Shown in pieces: positions 32,832 through 48,016 of a stretch of DNA of 64,000 nt. The first letter of the stretch is position 1; every line of letters starts with the position of its first letter. A program made the position numbers and the translations under genes. The notes under the pieces are model-generated. The model was not told where the DNA came from and made no database searches. It worked only from the letters and a program-made list of their open reading frames with translations. This DNA comes from Pneumocystis sp. 'macacae' (lineage: Eukaryota > Ascomycota > Pneumocystomycetes > Pneumocystales > Pneumocystaceae). Location: contig CM030720.1 in assembly GCA_018127085.1 (NCBI GenBank), positions 434,001-498,000 of the forward strand, read 5' to 3'.

Positions 32832-35800
32832 ATGACATCTACAAAATTAACAATAATATGTAAATATTGTTAATATCACGTATAAGTATATCTAATTCAA
32901 TCTAGATAATGATAATTTTGACCTATGGCCATCAATTTCACCTATATTACAAAATTATCTTCCTTTAAGAAATTTACATTGGAAATATAATAATCGTTCA
33001 TTCAAATCCATTCATTATCTAGATGTTGATATAAAGCCCTACACTCATATTAGTTCAGATGAAAAACCGCATCAGTTATTAAGTCTTTTGGACATGCCAT
33101 ACTTAAATATATTTTTGGTGAAGTGTGATGATATTGATACATATCGTAATTATATTCGTTCAATGATTCGAAGATGGCATAGTTCAGTTTTAATGAAAAA
33201 AAGCCAAGAATGGCTTATAGTATATGTTACTTTTCAATCAAATTTGTTATCTATAACTAAAAATACTACTCCTTCAAAATTTTTAACTATAAAAACATCT
33301 GTATATGATAAAATTAAAGCAGATTTCAATGTGCCTAAAAAAGATAGGTATGTATTTAGTATCATATTTTTTCAGGATCTCATCATTTAGATGTGTTCAG
33401 TTACGTTTAGGAGATACAGATGAAATTGATATATGGCAAGATCTAATAGTTAAAATGAAAGAAGGTATTCTTACAAGCTTTAATAATAGAATAGCACAGT
33501 ATGAAGAAGATATCAAAAAGATGGACTCCCAAAGAACTTTACCAGGATGGAATTATTGCACTTTTTTCATTTTGAAAGTATTCTATTATATTTTTATAGA
33601 ATTTAAATTAATATATATCTATAGGAGGGATTAGCTCAATCTTTTGAGCACATGTCATTGATTGAAGATTCTTTGATTCAGTATGATGAACTAGAATCGT
33701 CATTTTACCAAACATTAAGAGGTTATTTAAAAAAAAAGAATAACCAAGTATTTATTTATTTAGATAATCAATTAACTTGGTTTGGTAATGCTGGAGGAAC
33801 GCATCCGAATGATGATTCAGAGTCTATATTAGATATTTCTAAAAAACCATATCGATTATTTATATTGCAAAATACTATATCTTTTTTTGATTTTAGGACT
33901 TATTTATTTGCTCGTCAGTGTCATTTACTTCAACGGTTAGGAGAATATGAAGAAATTCTTCGAAGAGGAAGAAATTTTATTACTACAATGGCAGCAACGC
34001 TACGAAAATATGAGGAAACGCTGGTTCCTTGGTTTATTGAAAGTTGGGTTTGGAATAGTGTCTATAATATTATAAATATTACAAAGAATATATCAAACAA
34101 CAAAAATATTTCTGCACTTAGAGGAGAACTTTTATTCTTGGCTCGATTACAGGTTTTTTATATCTTTTCTATTTAATTTATTTATATAGAATAACACTTG
34201 TTAGCTTGACAAAATCGGTATTGCATTCGGACATATACCAAAAGATTTATTGTTTAGCCATAAACTTAGTACTATTCCAGAAAATAATAAAAAAATAAGA
34301 TTAGAAGAAAGTGAACATATTACAAATATTAAACTTATTCAAATAATAGATTCTAAAGAAGAATTTTTAGAGGAATATCATGTAATAATACTTAAAGAAT
34401 ATTTTTTCAAAAAATTTTAATAATATTAGATTTTAAATAAACATATATTAAAAGAATTTCAACATGGAAATAAACCAAATGCTGAAAAAAGAATTCTAGG
34501 GGATATAGCTGCATTTCAACAGTTGGTATAATTATATTTTGTATAATTATTTAGTCTTGTAGTTATTTAAAACACTATAAAAATGCTGCTGAAATTTTAA
34601 AAAATATACCAGAGTTATATTCAAAAAATGGTTGGGGAAAAATTGAATGTTCAATAATGGAAACATATGCTTCTTGTACTCTTGAAACTGGAGACATTGA
34701 GAAATATGTAAAATCGTGTTTATCTTTGTTAAAATCTGAAAAATATTTAACGCAAGATAAAACGATATTTTATATTAAACAAATAGAAAAATATGGAAAA
34801 GCTTTAAATAATGGTATGTATTTAAAAGAATTATAAAGCTATCTTAGATTTTTTCAGATATTTTATATCCTTTAGAGAGTTATTTTTCTGCTCAATTAAG
34901 CACTTTTATCAACCAATTTGAAGATAAAGATAGTTATTCTTTGGAATTGGTATTAGATAGTAAAATTTCTATGGACATTTCAATAGACAGTATAAGCGTA
35001 AAAATGCACAAGGAAACAGATAATCAAGAAATATATTTTATTAAAAAAAACCTTGTTGTAAAATACGGTAAAAATATAATATATTTACTATCAAATGTAA
35101 GTTCATAATTTATTATTTAATTATTAACTTTAAAAAGATAACTAGTCTTGGGAACCATATAATAGAAACTATTAAAATAAGAATAGGAAAAATATATCTT
35201 TTAAAAAATTTCTTGCATTCAGGAAAAAAGTTTCGTATAGCTTTATTTCCAAGAGTGGGTTCTCTTAATGTTAACATTGCTTTACCTGCAGATAGTATTG
35301 TTGCTAATTATATATACATATACTAAATGTTATAGTATTGCATAATGAACAAAAAATATCTATAGAAATAGATCCAGGAAAAAATGAAATTGTTTCTGGC
35401 CATTTAGATTTAAAATTTGCTGATAAGAATCTTAAATTTGACATTTTTAGGACAGAAGCACATCTTTTAAATAAAGGTATAATTAATTTTAATAAGAAAA
35501 AACTAAATAATTAGAAAAAAAAAAATCTCCATTTAAATTAAAAGAAATTACAAAGAATAATGTTTTTTTATTTGATGCTATTGATCCTGGTGAAATATTA
35601 ATTCTTGTCATTCCATATTTTTCTGATAATGAGGTTTCAGAAATTAAGGTATTTTAAATATGTTTCTATTATTTACGATACTAATATGAAAAGCTAAAAA
35701 CATCAGTAACATATATTACGAAAACGACCGAATCGTATATCTTTTTATCTAATTTTATTTTACCGACTATTTTACCATTATCAATTAATGTACAAAATTA

Positions 35801-37042
35801 TTTTAAAAAATACTGGTAAAAAAAATATATTATTTCTTTTTCTTACATATTCAGTATTTTCTCTCAATTTATAATTTCTTCTAATGCAATATCTTTACGA
35901 ATCATTAATGCAAATTTAGAAGATTCAAAAGATTTTTCTATTTTTCCAAGTAAAATTTCAAACAAAACTGTAAGTATTCTATATATTATTAAAAACTAAT
36001 AGCTCATTAGCTAATTCTTTCTTCACAAACAACATCTTTCATATTTAAAATTATTAAAAAAGAAAAAATATCTAATTATCAAGATTTAACTTTTAATATA
36101 ATATATTGTACATTAGAAGAAGGTAAATTTTAAAAAATAAAATTTAGATATTTAGTTCTAAAGGCTTCATAGAAGTTTTTTATATTATCTCTAATATGCT
36201 TTTTAATGAATTACAGTTAAATAATCTTCATAGATATTATTTATACATAATTCAAATTCTTAAAAAATTTCAACAAACTAAAATTAATTATGATAATTAT
36301 GGATTAAAACAAATTATTTTTTCAAAAGATCATATTAATTATTGGGAAGAAGAGTTGGTTCTTGTTGATATTAATGATAGAATGGAAATAATAAAAATTC
36401 TTCAAAAAATTATGCTTGTAAGATATAAAATACAATTTTATGCTTTTAACAATTTAAGGAATTTGAGAATATATCAATTAATGAAAAATCATTAGACTGT
36501 CCTCTAAAAAAAGTTAGAATTCCTATTAAAATACCAGTTATTCATGTGTTACATTCAGTGGATTTTATAATTAAATCAGATACAAATATTAATAATGATA
36601 TTTATTCAATTTCGAAAATAACTGTTGGAGAACCTCTTCATGGGGAAATTAGGATACAACAAATATTAGAATGTGAAACAGAAAAAAATTTACTTGAAAA
36701 TTCAGAATTTTTTTATGAAATATATATTGACAATAATATATGGTTATTTTCTGGGCACAAGAAAGCTAGATTTTTTATTAAGGTTTAGTTATATAAATTT
36801 TATAATTATTATTGATCTTTAATCAGGATGATTGTTTGCAAATATTTCCTATAACGTTAGTACCTTTAAAATCTGGTCACCTCATGTTACCAACTATTAA
36901 TATCACAACAATAACAACTTCTATTTGCTTCGAGGTGGATTACAACTATAGTATGAAAAATGTTCTTGTTTTACCCTCAGAATCATCAATAACGTTTCAT
37001 CTTGGATCACTTGATCATTCTGAACCAGTGTACTCAATATAA
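32832..37042 (+). CDS. TRS130: TRAPP II subunit Trs130 (TRAPPC10)
   Basis: Large subunit specific to the TRAPP II complex, which activates Rab11/Ypt31 in the late Golgi. The first exon gives MTSTKLTII, spliced to YNDNFDLWPSISPILQNYL and PLRNLHWKYNNRSFKSIHYL. MPYLNIFLVKCDDIDTYRNY and KKSQEWLIVYVTFQSN match the N-terminal Trs130 domain. GDTDEIDIWQDLIVKMKEGI, LIEDSLIQYDELESSF and FFDFRTYLFARQCHLLQRLG come next. A C-terminal beta-sandwich region ends with PITLVPLKSGHLMLPTI and SSITFHLGSLDHSEPVYSI. The gene has many introns of about 40 nt and about 1200 residues in all. The exon chain between 34,200 and 36,500 is short and fragmentary to the eye, and its exact joins were not all resolved. Confidence 0.88.
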
Positions 37043-37314
37043 AATTCTAAAAATCGTCTATAGATTTATAATTAAGAATACATAAATATATGAAAATATT
37101 CATAGACAGTTAATTATATAATTTGACATTTTTCAATTCTATAGTATAATTTATAACGAAATCGAGGTTTATCTTAAATTAAAAAACGATAATTTTTTAT
37201 AAACAAATAAAAGAAAATCTGTTTAATGTTCGTTAAGCATCTTATATAGGCGGAGTACGCCATTGATTTTCTTTTTTGAATACTGTTTATTTTTCTATTA
37301 ATTGAAAATTTATT
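37043..37314. other. Intergenic spacer TRS130/kelch gene
   Basis: About 270 bp, AT-rich, with a short less AT-rich patch near 37,230-37,270 (CATCTTATATAGGCGGAGTACGCC region). It should carry the TRS130 terminator and kelch-gene promoter. Nothing else is visible. Confidence 0.4.
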
Positions 37315-38725
37315 ATGCTATCAAATCAATCTGATGATGAGGTTTCTTTATATAATTTTGAATCGCATAAGGAATTAAGTTTTCCAAAAATATTCACAGA
37401 TGAACCACTAAAGTTAAAAAAGAAATCATTTTTGAATGATGATTTTCTTTCATCAGAAAGTTCTATTATAAGTAAAGCATATTCATATTCAAGTCTTTTA
37501 TCCTTCAAAACACTCTCCTTAGCTCTATTTGATGAAGAGGAACAGAAGGATTTAAATTCAGATGATCCATTATCACCTCTTTCTAGTAATTCAGTTAGTT
37601 ATTCACCATCAGAAATGTATTTGACCAAGGCTATATTCCATTCTTCTTTTCAAATGCATGCTTTAAAATCTCATACAGCGAATATATTAGAAAATAAAAT
37701 TTTTATTTTTGGAGGTACTAATGAGTTAAAATGTTTGAATAATATTTTTATTTTTGATTTGGGTAGGACTTGTATATTTTTCATTTATAAAGATTAACAC
37801 TTTATGTCTAGATACAATGTATTGGCATTTTCCAAAAGTAACTGGGAAACCTCCTATGCCCTGTCGAAATCATACAGCAACTAATGTTGGGAAAAATATT
37901 GTTATTTTTGGAGGAGGTGATGAAAAAGTATATTACAATACAGTTCATGTATTTGATACAGAAAAATATTATTGGTATACTCCTATCACATCAACAATTA
38001 AGCCTCTTCCTAGAAAAGGTCATACAGCATGTTTTTATAATTTTTCTGTTTATTATTTTGGTGGTGAAACGGATACCAAAGTATTAAATGATCTTTGGAA
38101 ATTAAATTGCTCTGATTTAGATTTTCCGATATGGTCGAAAGTAGAAACAATAGGACAAAAACCATCTCCTAGGGCATATCATTCTGCTAACATTGTAGGA
38201 TCTAATATGATCGTAATTGGAGGGTCGGTTAGTAATAATAATTATTAATTTAAATGTAATCATAATATTAGAACAACACTGATGTTTTTGGTGATGTATT
38301 CATATTGGATATTGAAAAATTTTTATGGATCAAAGTAAATATACAGTTATCATTCCCGAGATTGGCCCACGACTCTACTATTATAGGTCCATATTTATTT
38401 ATTTCAGGAGGTCGTGATAAACAATCATATTTTTCAGATATTTCTTTGTTGAATATAAGTATTTATAATTTCAATTTTATTCTTTTTTTACATTTTTCTA
38501 GTTACTATGAAATGGGAAAAAAAGAAGATTAATTCTAGTATATTATTTAAACGAGCAGATCATACATCAACATTCAATGATTTTAGACTGTTTTTTATAG
38601 GTGGAACTGATGGGGAATCTTTATTTTCTGATATTTATTTCATTGAGCTAGCAAGTATGGCTTATTATTCTTTAGTATTTTCTTTTCATTTTATGATTTA
38701 TCTATTAACACGATTAGATGACTGA
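37315..38725 (+). CDS. Kelch-repeat beta-propeller protein
   Basis: Protein of about 440 residues with an acidic/Ser-rich N-terminus (about 120 residues) followed by kelch repeats. The repeats are ILENKIFIFGGTNELKCLNN, NHTATNVGKNIVIFGGGDEK, GHTACFYNFSVYYFGGETDT, YHSANIVGSNMIVIGGS, AHDSTIIGPYLFISGGRDKQ and DHTSTFNDFRLFFIGGTDGE. Each has the (I/F)xGG doublet and the conserved His. The last join, over an intron at 38,648-38,717, gives IELAND and a stop. Fungal kelch proteins of this kind act in cell polarity or Ras signalling (Tea1, Ral2). No extra domain is present to decide between them, so no specific role is claimed. Confidence 0.8.
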
Positions 38726-39745
38726 TGTTAAAATAAATTTAACAGTGCTTGATGCATGCACAAAAAAAAATAATTTTTCATAAAAAGTATAATTTTATCG
38801 AACAGTCTTTAATTTTTAATTAATTAATTATTATTTATTTAACAATATTATAGAAATATATAGATAGTTTTCCATTTTGTTTAAAATATTATTATTATTT
38901 TAACATTTTTCTTTTATATAACGTAATTTTCTTTTTTATACTGTTTAACATTCGATTAAAAAATATTTATTTTTATTTAGTTAATTCATAAAGGAAAATA
39001 TATTTATGTCTGACAATAAGGTACAATAATAGGTCTATTCCATTTAAAAAATTTTTAATCAAAAAATAAAATTATAACAGTAGATAAAGTCAAGCAAAAT
39101 AATATTGATTAAAAATATTTTGTAATTAGTCATTGAGATATATTATTTTTTATCAAAAGTTTTATTATATATTATAATTTAACTAAGTTTACATAATTAG
39201 CAACTTTAATTGTAAAAAATAATTTAAATTTTTACAAAAAATAACATCTAAAATTTATTTACAAAAAGTATTCGAGTAAAAATTAGTTTTTTAAAAAAGA
39301 ATATATAAATGTTTTTTATTTAATTTAAGAATACCAATAATTCATGGTTTTGTATTATAATATTTGTTAAAATATAATATCTATTAAAATAAAAAATTAG
39401 CATCATTATTATAAAGAATTTTTTAATTATATGCTTTAAATATCTTAAATATTAGAATTTTTAATACAAAATGCAGAAAAATGATATTTATCTATTTTAA
39501 ATAAATTTTATTAGAGTATTATTTCAACAAAATTATAATGTTTTAAATTGTTTCTAAATGAACTTTAAATCTATAATAATATAAAGTATTAAAAAAATAT
39601 GTAGATTTACATTTATATAAATAAAATAGTTTAAAATACTCCAAAGAATTTTATTTTATATTGAATTAAAACGTCGTTTTTCTAAAATATTACAAAACAA
39701 AAGCAGAAATACAAAATTATATAATGTGATATGATTAAAGTAAAT
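38726..39745. other. Convergent, extremely AT-rich spacer
   Basis: About 1.0 kb between the stops of the kelch gene and the unknown-function gene, the longest featureless stretch in the window. It is almost entirely A/T with short TTAATTAATTAA and ATTATTATTATT stretches (near 38,818 and 38,888). No ORF, RNA gene or transposon remnant could be supported. Confidence 0.5.
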
Positions 39746-42217
39746 TTACTGTTGTAATATTTCTTCTAAAAGAGGATCATCAGGATTTAATGCACCTTTA
39801 GAATTAAGCACAATATATAATGAACTATTAACTTACGAAAAAGTTCCATATTAAATTCTCCTGTATTAACATCAATAAGCCGCGTTGCTAGCTTATCAAT
39901 AGCAATAACACTTAAAACTGTTTGCACATAACCTTCGATCAAATCATCTAAAGAAATACCTAGTGCTAATACCAATCAATTACAATTTCTATTCATAAAC
40001 AGCTTACTGTTGAAGTCTCTAATTTGATTTAATATTCGAAATAGATAACTTAAACATAACTTACTTTCGATCCATTAATATTAGTCTTTGAGATTCCGTA
40101 CTAAATGATCCATCTGGGTTTTTCACGCTTAAATTTGTTCCTAACATTTCCCAACTAGTTGTCAAAGGATCATCACAAAGTTTTCGCAACAAAGGCTTTC
40201 TTGCTCGCCTTGCATAAGTTGCTACAGGCCGAAAACCACCCAAATCTCCAACAGTTACCATACAACGAAGATCTGATACAAATGTTTTGCCTTTTTTATC
40301 TGGTATATTACCTATATCTACGTAAAAAATAATTAGAATCATATAATTACCACAAAATCTAAATTCACTCACGATATTGAATTCCTTCTCTGGTAACACT
40401 ACTCCAACTTGCATTTCCAACTAAGCTTTGAACAACAAACTTATTATAATGATGATCTATTTGCATAAAATCATTTAACTCTTTATGATTTGTAATAATA
40501 TATACACCTTGGCCTAAAAACAATTTATTGTAGTCTTCAACCACATAAAAAATGTACCTGCATTGCTATAAGGAACTTTAACTACTGCATTTCCTCCCCA
40601 ACTTGAAACAATCAACGGAATCTCACTTTTAGAAACATTGGTCAAAGTTTCAGGTGTTCGAATCATTAAACCTGTGCCCGACATTTCTGCATTAAACAAT
40701 TCATAACTTTTTTACTCATCTTTAGACGAAAAATAGGAAAAAAACAAAAACTTACGCTTTCGCTGCCATCATCTTATTCCTTCCTCCTGCAAGGCATGAA
40801 ACAATTCTATTCAACACTAATGTCCGTGTTTTTAATGGAATCCGATTCCAGGGTGCTTTTGTCACATATCGGAAGCATGCTCGAATAGAATGCCATTGCT
40901 TTTCTTTATCCCGCACATAGAGTACCCCATCCTCCCATTTCACAGGTGGATCTGGGTCTTTATCATAAAATTCTGCCATCCAAACAGGTTCATGTGTAAG
41001 ATCAGCCATTACTGTTGCATATCTCCTTCTATCAGCCCATTCAACAGAAATCTGACTAGCATACCCAATTGCCTCCATTTCGTTCTTGTCATATATTACT
41101 GCAAGCCCTCCAAGTTCGGGATCTGATTGAGAAAGAGAACTTTGAAATGCTGTAGACAAAACTGTATGATACCTATAGTTTCATACGTCAATTCTGAATT
41201 TTGTATGAGATATAAATTTCAATATAGGCTGTAATACAGAATTCAATATAGGCTTTCTGTGTAAAATAACAGCTCTATCTGCATTATATGTACAATATAT
41301 TACTGTACTCCTACAAATGCTGCTGGATGCATCTGAAATATATGATATAGACTCTAAAGCTTATTTGCACCAAAAGAGTCCATGTACACTGTATATACAC
41401 TGTATACGTGCTATATGCGTATCATATACACATTATATGTATATTGTATGTAATGTGTATTTCTTATATGCAATGTATACGTCATATATACACAATATGC
41501 ACTATAAATGCACTGCATACGCTCTTATACACTATATGCCTGTGTTACATGTTTTATATATGTATTCTAAACTTCGTATACTGCATGTAAATCCGAAAAA
41601 ATAGACATTACTATGTATATACATCGCATATACATACAGATGCATATATATTGCATATACATACAGATGCATATATATTGCATATATATCACATATGTAG
41701 TATAAAAGAGCGTATATATATATAGCAGAAAAGCACATATATAAAGTAAAAACCGTATATATACTGTAAAAACGTATACTGCCCATTGTTTCCATACCCT
41801 CCATGTTCATCAATATCCGAGAGCAGTGGCATGCTTTTTTGGCCAGATGGACATGAATTTGTCTCAACAATCACCATTTGCCGCTGCCCATATGCATTTG
41901 TAACATTAAAAAGATCTGATCCTGCCCAACGGAAGTGTGCCGGTGTATAGTTAAGACATTCTCGAAGCCTCTTTTCATTTACACTTGGATTTAAGTGGCA
42001 GTACCTCAATATAATCCGCTCATTTCCGAGATTAAAAAATGACGAAACTAACGGATGGATCTGTGCATTTACTAATATATATTAAATATGTTTTCTTTTG
42101 TGCTTAAAAACTCACAGCATCTCGGATAAAAGCATTCTTGAGACTCAAAATCACCCGGTTTCTTCAATAAAGCATATTTTCGTGAGCGAAAATGCTCAAT
42201 TACAGTGTTATTTTCAT
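39746..42217 (-). CDS. Conserved fungal protein of unknown function, ATP-grasp-like
   Basis: About 530 residues assembled from several exons. The start at 42217 gives MKITL, spliced to [16 protein letters not shown] and [60 protein letters not shown] and [20 protein letters not shown] follow. After a 625-nt intron come [20 protein letters not shown] and [20 protein letters not shown]. The second half has [58 protein letters not shown] and [20 protein letters not shown] recall a widely conserved but uncharacterised filamentous-fungal family with this pattern. The VPYSNAGQG loop and following strands look like an ATP-grasp nucleotide site. No enzyme activity is claimed. Confidence 0.6.
41173..41797 (-). 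repeat. 625-nt intron packed with GCATATA/TATATGC words
   Basis: Intron joining DIDEHGG to YHTVLSTAF in the unknown-function gene (donor GTATGG, acceptor CTATAG on the minus strand). It is more than ten times the usual length here and almost entirely composed of alternating purine-pyrimidine words such as TATATGC, GCATATA, GTATAC and TGTATATAC. Similar words fill the long introns of GDH2 and COG4. The ORFs that can be read through it encode only Tyr/Ile/Cys/His-rich strings and are not genes. Confidence 0.8.
41624..41693. repeat. 27-bp tandem repeat inside the 625-nt intron
   Basis: One full 27-bp unit (41641-41667) is preceded by a partial copy from 41624 and followed by a diverged copy (41668-41693). 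Each unit holds two GCATATA blocks and a CATACAGA end. It shows that the intron grew at least partly by tandem duplication. Confidence 0.7.
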
Positions 42218-42537
42218 TTATCTCATTTGTCTGTGACATCGCACGGAGGACTGCAACAGTCGCAGATGACAGTAAAGGTTTAAATCTTATGTTGCTGAGA
42301 CAACATATTGCCAGAGCAACTCGCGTCAGGGCAAACAGTTGTCATGACAACAGATATAGCCAAGAGGATTTGAGTAGACTATAAAATCAGACAAGAGAAG
42401 AAATATATAAAAAAAGGCTTAAAACAGGAAAAGTAGCCAAAATAAATCTCCAGAAAATACATGATGTGTTATAAGAAGCAGAAAGAAAGGCCTAAGGCGG
42501 AGAGAAAAGCAGTGGCGACGTAAAAGATGTTATTTGC
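42218..42537. other. Spacer between ATP2 and the unknown-function gene
   Basis: About 320 bp, less AT-rich than other spacers. It holds a perfect 14-bp palindrome GTTGTCATGACAAC at 42338-42351, about 120 bp upstream of the unknown-function gene start. The palindrome could be a dimeric factor site, but that is inference. The ATP2 terminator should also be here. Confidence 0.45.
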
Positions 42538-44490
<1,953 letters not shown>

Positions 44491-44763
44491 GATTAAAGCA
44501 GGAATAAGGCCTAAAATAACAAGTAAATAAAGAAAGGATGCAGACAAAATCAAATTACTGGCTTATTTTATAAATTTATGCCTTATATAAAGCCGTAAGG
44601 CACAGTCCGGACCGCTAATCGACAACTTGATTCTACAAAATCGTAGACATTCACAAAATCAGTTAAATAGAAAAAAAATATGATTATATATATATACATT
44701 ATATAATACAAATGATTAAACAGTATTAAAATAATAAAATCCTTAACACATTTATCATATAAA

Positions 44764-47700
44764 TTATACCATTGATGTAAGTGCCATTACAATAGCTGTT
44801 CGTGTAGGAATATAACACTAGATACATAAATGAATAAGCCTAGATTGAAGTAAAAACATACTTGTATAAAGTTCTTTCGTCCATTCCATTCAAAATCAGT
44901 TGTTTGATAAAGAACTGTTTGGTCAATATATTTTGAACCACCAAACTCTTTGGAATCAGTATATAAAATAACCTGGTATGTTCCAGCAACATCTATACCG
45001 ACACTATTTTTTATTAGAAAAAGCAAAAATATGGAAAACACACCGATAATCTACAAAACTCTTATATGGATGAAAGTTAAATATAAATAAAAGACCAGCT
45101 CTTTCATAAACAATAACTTTATCATCTAAAAATAGATTTAACTTAATAAAATAAACAAAAATAAAAATACACTCATTCTTGAGAGAAATATATGCTTGAG
45201 GCGAACTAAGCCAGTTATATTTTTCCTCCATATGTTGCAAAGTTCTGTCAAATTCATTTAAATATTTATAGCGTAATAAATTGTCATCAACAAGATTCCA
45301 CTAAATAATATCAGTATAATTTCGTAAAAAAACTATATACCTGTCTTCTAGCGTAATGAAAACTATTATTGTTACCTCTATCAAAATTAGTTAAGTCTAG
45401 CAATTAAAAAATCCACACTCCCGGGGGAAATCTAGCCACTCCTTGATTTAAGTTAGTTAGCTTTAAATTTTTGAAAATACACACAGGATGACCAAATTCG
45501 TTTCCCTCAAAACATAAATATCCTTCACCACCCAGACTATGAGTAATTAATCTAATTTAATTTAGAAATAAGCACAAAATTTGAACTACATGTTCAACCT
45601 AATCATCTAATTGACATGTTAATGAAATATTAGGAAAAAAAAAATACTTTATGTAGCGCAATTCCACGGTCAATAACAGGTGTAATTTCAAAGATATCAC
45701 TCATATTAGTATACCTAACAAATCAATAAATCATATATACTTAAAGAAATAGATTACATTTCTTTATCCATTAACCAAAATGCCAATGTTTTATCGCCTA
45801 CAAGTGCTTGATCATGGGATTCTGCGTATCCAATAGTTTTTTCCATATATTTTCTATTTGTTAATGTATAACAAATATGACCCATATTCCAATCTTCGTC
45901 TTTTACATTTTTCAAAAGATTAATCCACCTTGATTCATTACTTATACTATCTAAATACAATTCTTTTTACATATCGGGTAAAGCCATCGCCATACAATAA
46001 TCAAAGCCGATACCTCCTTTAAATGTAGGTATACATAATCCAGGCATACCAGAAACATCTTCAGCAATTGTAATACACGATGGATAAAATTTATGAAGAA
46101 CTTCATTTGCCTTAGTTAAATATCAAAAATATATTATAATAAAATAGAAAAAAATTCTTACCAAGATTAAATATCTGATTCCTTCTTCATCTAAATCAGG
46201 ACCAAAATATTCATTATAATTTCCTGAAAAACTAACACCAATACCATGATGAGTATACATTATACTTGTTACACCATCAAATCTGAATCCATCAAAACAA
46301 TATTCTTCTACATAAAACCGCAAATTTGAAAGTAAAAAACGCAATACTTCATAATTCCCATAATTAAAAAGTTTACTGTCCCATAATTCATGAATTCCTT
46401 TTTTTCCTTCATGGAAATACATATGATCAGTTCCATCAAACATGTTAATTCCATCTTCAACATTTTTGCAAGCGTGAGAATGAACAACATCGAGTAAAAC
46501 TGTAATACCCATACCATGAGCTGTATCAACTAATTCCTTTAGTTCTTCAGGTGTTCCTATTAAGCATGAGGGATATATATGATAGTTCAATCAAAATAGA
46601 TACTATACCATAACGACTTGAAATACTAAAGAAGCTAGTAACATGATATCCAAAAGAAGCATAATATGGATGTTCCATAATTGCCATAAGCTGCAATGCA
46701 TTGTATCCTAAGTAATGAATACGCGGAAGAATATTTTGTGTAAATTCACGGTAAGTCCCTATACGATACTCGTTTGTACTAATACCTACTAAACTGTATT
46801 AATAAAAATATAATAGAAAAGCAACAGCCAAATGAAAGAAGATAGCATCACAAAAATTATATAAAAGTAAAAATTAAATGCAATAATACAAAAGCATTGC
46901 TCAAAAAAATGAAAAAAAAAATCATAAATATAGTGAAGTTATCAAAAAAAGTTTTAAGTCACCAGAGACGTAAAAATTGGAAAAAATGTTAAATTAATAT
47001 TGAAGAAAACCAGAGAAGTCTCTAAAATGCATTTAAAATTATTTGTTACTATGCTGTAAGTAAATTTAAAGTAATATAATCAAAAAACGCAGAACTATAT
47101 GAAAGTTAAAATTAAAAAAAAAACACTCTAAAAGCTATACCTATTCAAAAATATAAATATTTAGAATTAAAAAATAAATTAGAAAGCTATAAAAGCAAAA
47201 AACATTAAGAACGATAGATATTTAGTGTTAAAGAATTAAGCTAAAAAATCATTGACCATAAGTAACTTAAAATGTTAGAAAATAATAAAATCCCCACAAA
47301 TAAAAGGTGCATTAAAATTATATTAAAGGGGAAAGTTAAAAAATATATTTATTATGCTATTTGTTGCATCATAACCGTTGAAAAAATAACTCACCATGAA
47401 CTTCATAAATACGTAATGCATTTGGCCTAGGTGGCCTTGGATTCTTGAAAACATATGTTTGTTCTGGATTCCAAAAAACCCCATCATAAACAGGACTAAT
47501 AGAAAGGTCTTGTGTAACACGTCGAATCCAGGCTGGAATTCGATAAATTATATCACCGGATGAAGTAACCATGCATATCTTTATACGTGATCCATGAGGT
47601 ATAGCCACTTGTCCATTTACTGCAGATACAACTACTTCAAATACAGAATGCATATTTTTAACCATTGGGTGCTGTTGAATATCCCATTCGTCTGTTTGTT

Positions 47701-48016
47701 AGCTTCTATCCTCTTCCATGTGTTCCCTTACTGAAATCACCAATTAAACTTGCTGAAACTGCATTTGGAGCCCATTCACGATATATCAAATCCTTATTAG
47801 GCTTTACATGTAATCCCATATACAAATAACTTCGCGTAAATGCATCTAACCCTTCTAACGATTCAATTAGTTCCATAAGATTCTTTACTGCTTCGTATCT
47901 TTTTTCCAAAACTTCATTATATGGAGACAAAAGTGGATCTATTTATTATCAATAATTTTTCTTAAAAAAAACTTTGAATTTAGTTTAAACGCACTAAGTG
48001 ACACAATATCTAGCAT
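44764..48016 (-). CDS. GLC3: 1,4-alpha-glucan (glycogen) branching enzyme
   Basis: GH13 enzyme that introduces alpha-1,6 branches into glycogen. A proposed start at 48016 gives MLDIVSL, spliced (donor GTGCGT) to [22 protein letters not shown]48-like domain follows ([42 protein letters not shown] joined to VGIST). The catalytic barrel has [40 protein letters not shown] and [20 protein letters not shown], where RFDGVTS carries the nucleophile Asp. An [13 protein letters not shown] block lies near 46,020-46,080. The C-terminal beta-domain ends [17 protein letters not shown] at 44764. One intron (46789-47394) is 606 nt. The presence of this gene sets the organism apart from S. pombe, which lacks glycogen branching. 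Confidence 0.92.
46789..47394 (-). other. 606-nt AT-rich intron in GLC3
   Basis: Joins YEVH to VGIST (donor GTGAGT, acceptor TTTAG). It is more than ten times the usual length in this gene, strongly A-rich on the plus strand, and lacks the TATATGC words of the other long introns. It could hide an intron-encoded RNA. I looked for box C/D signals and found no convincing pair. Confidence 0.6.

Noticed and set aside
41317..41870. Several Tyr/Ile/His-rich ORFs on both strands
   Set aside because: They lie within the 625-nt intron and reflect TATATGC-type repeats rather than coding constraint.
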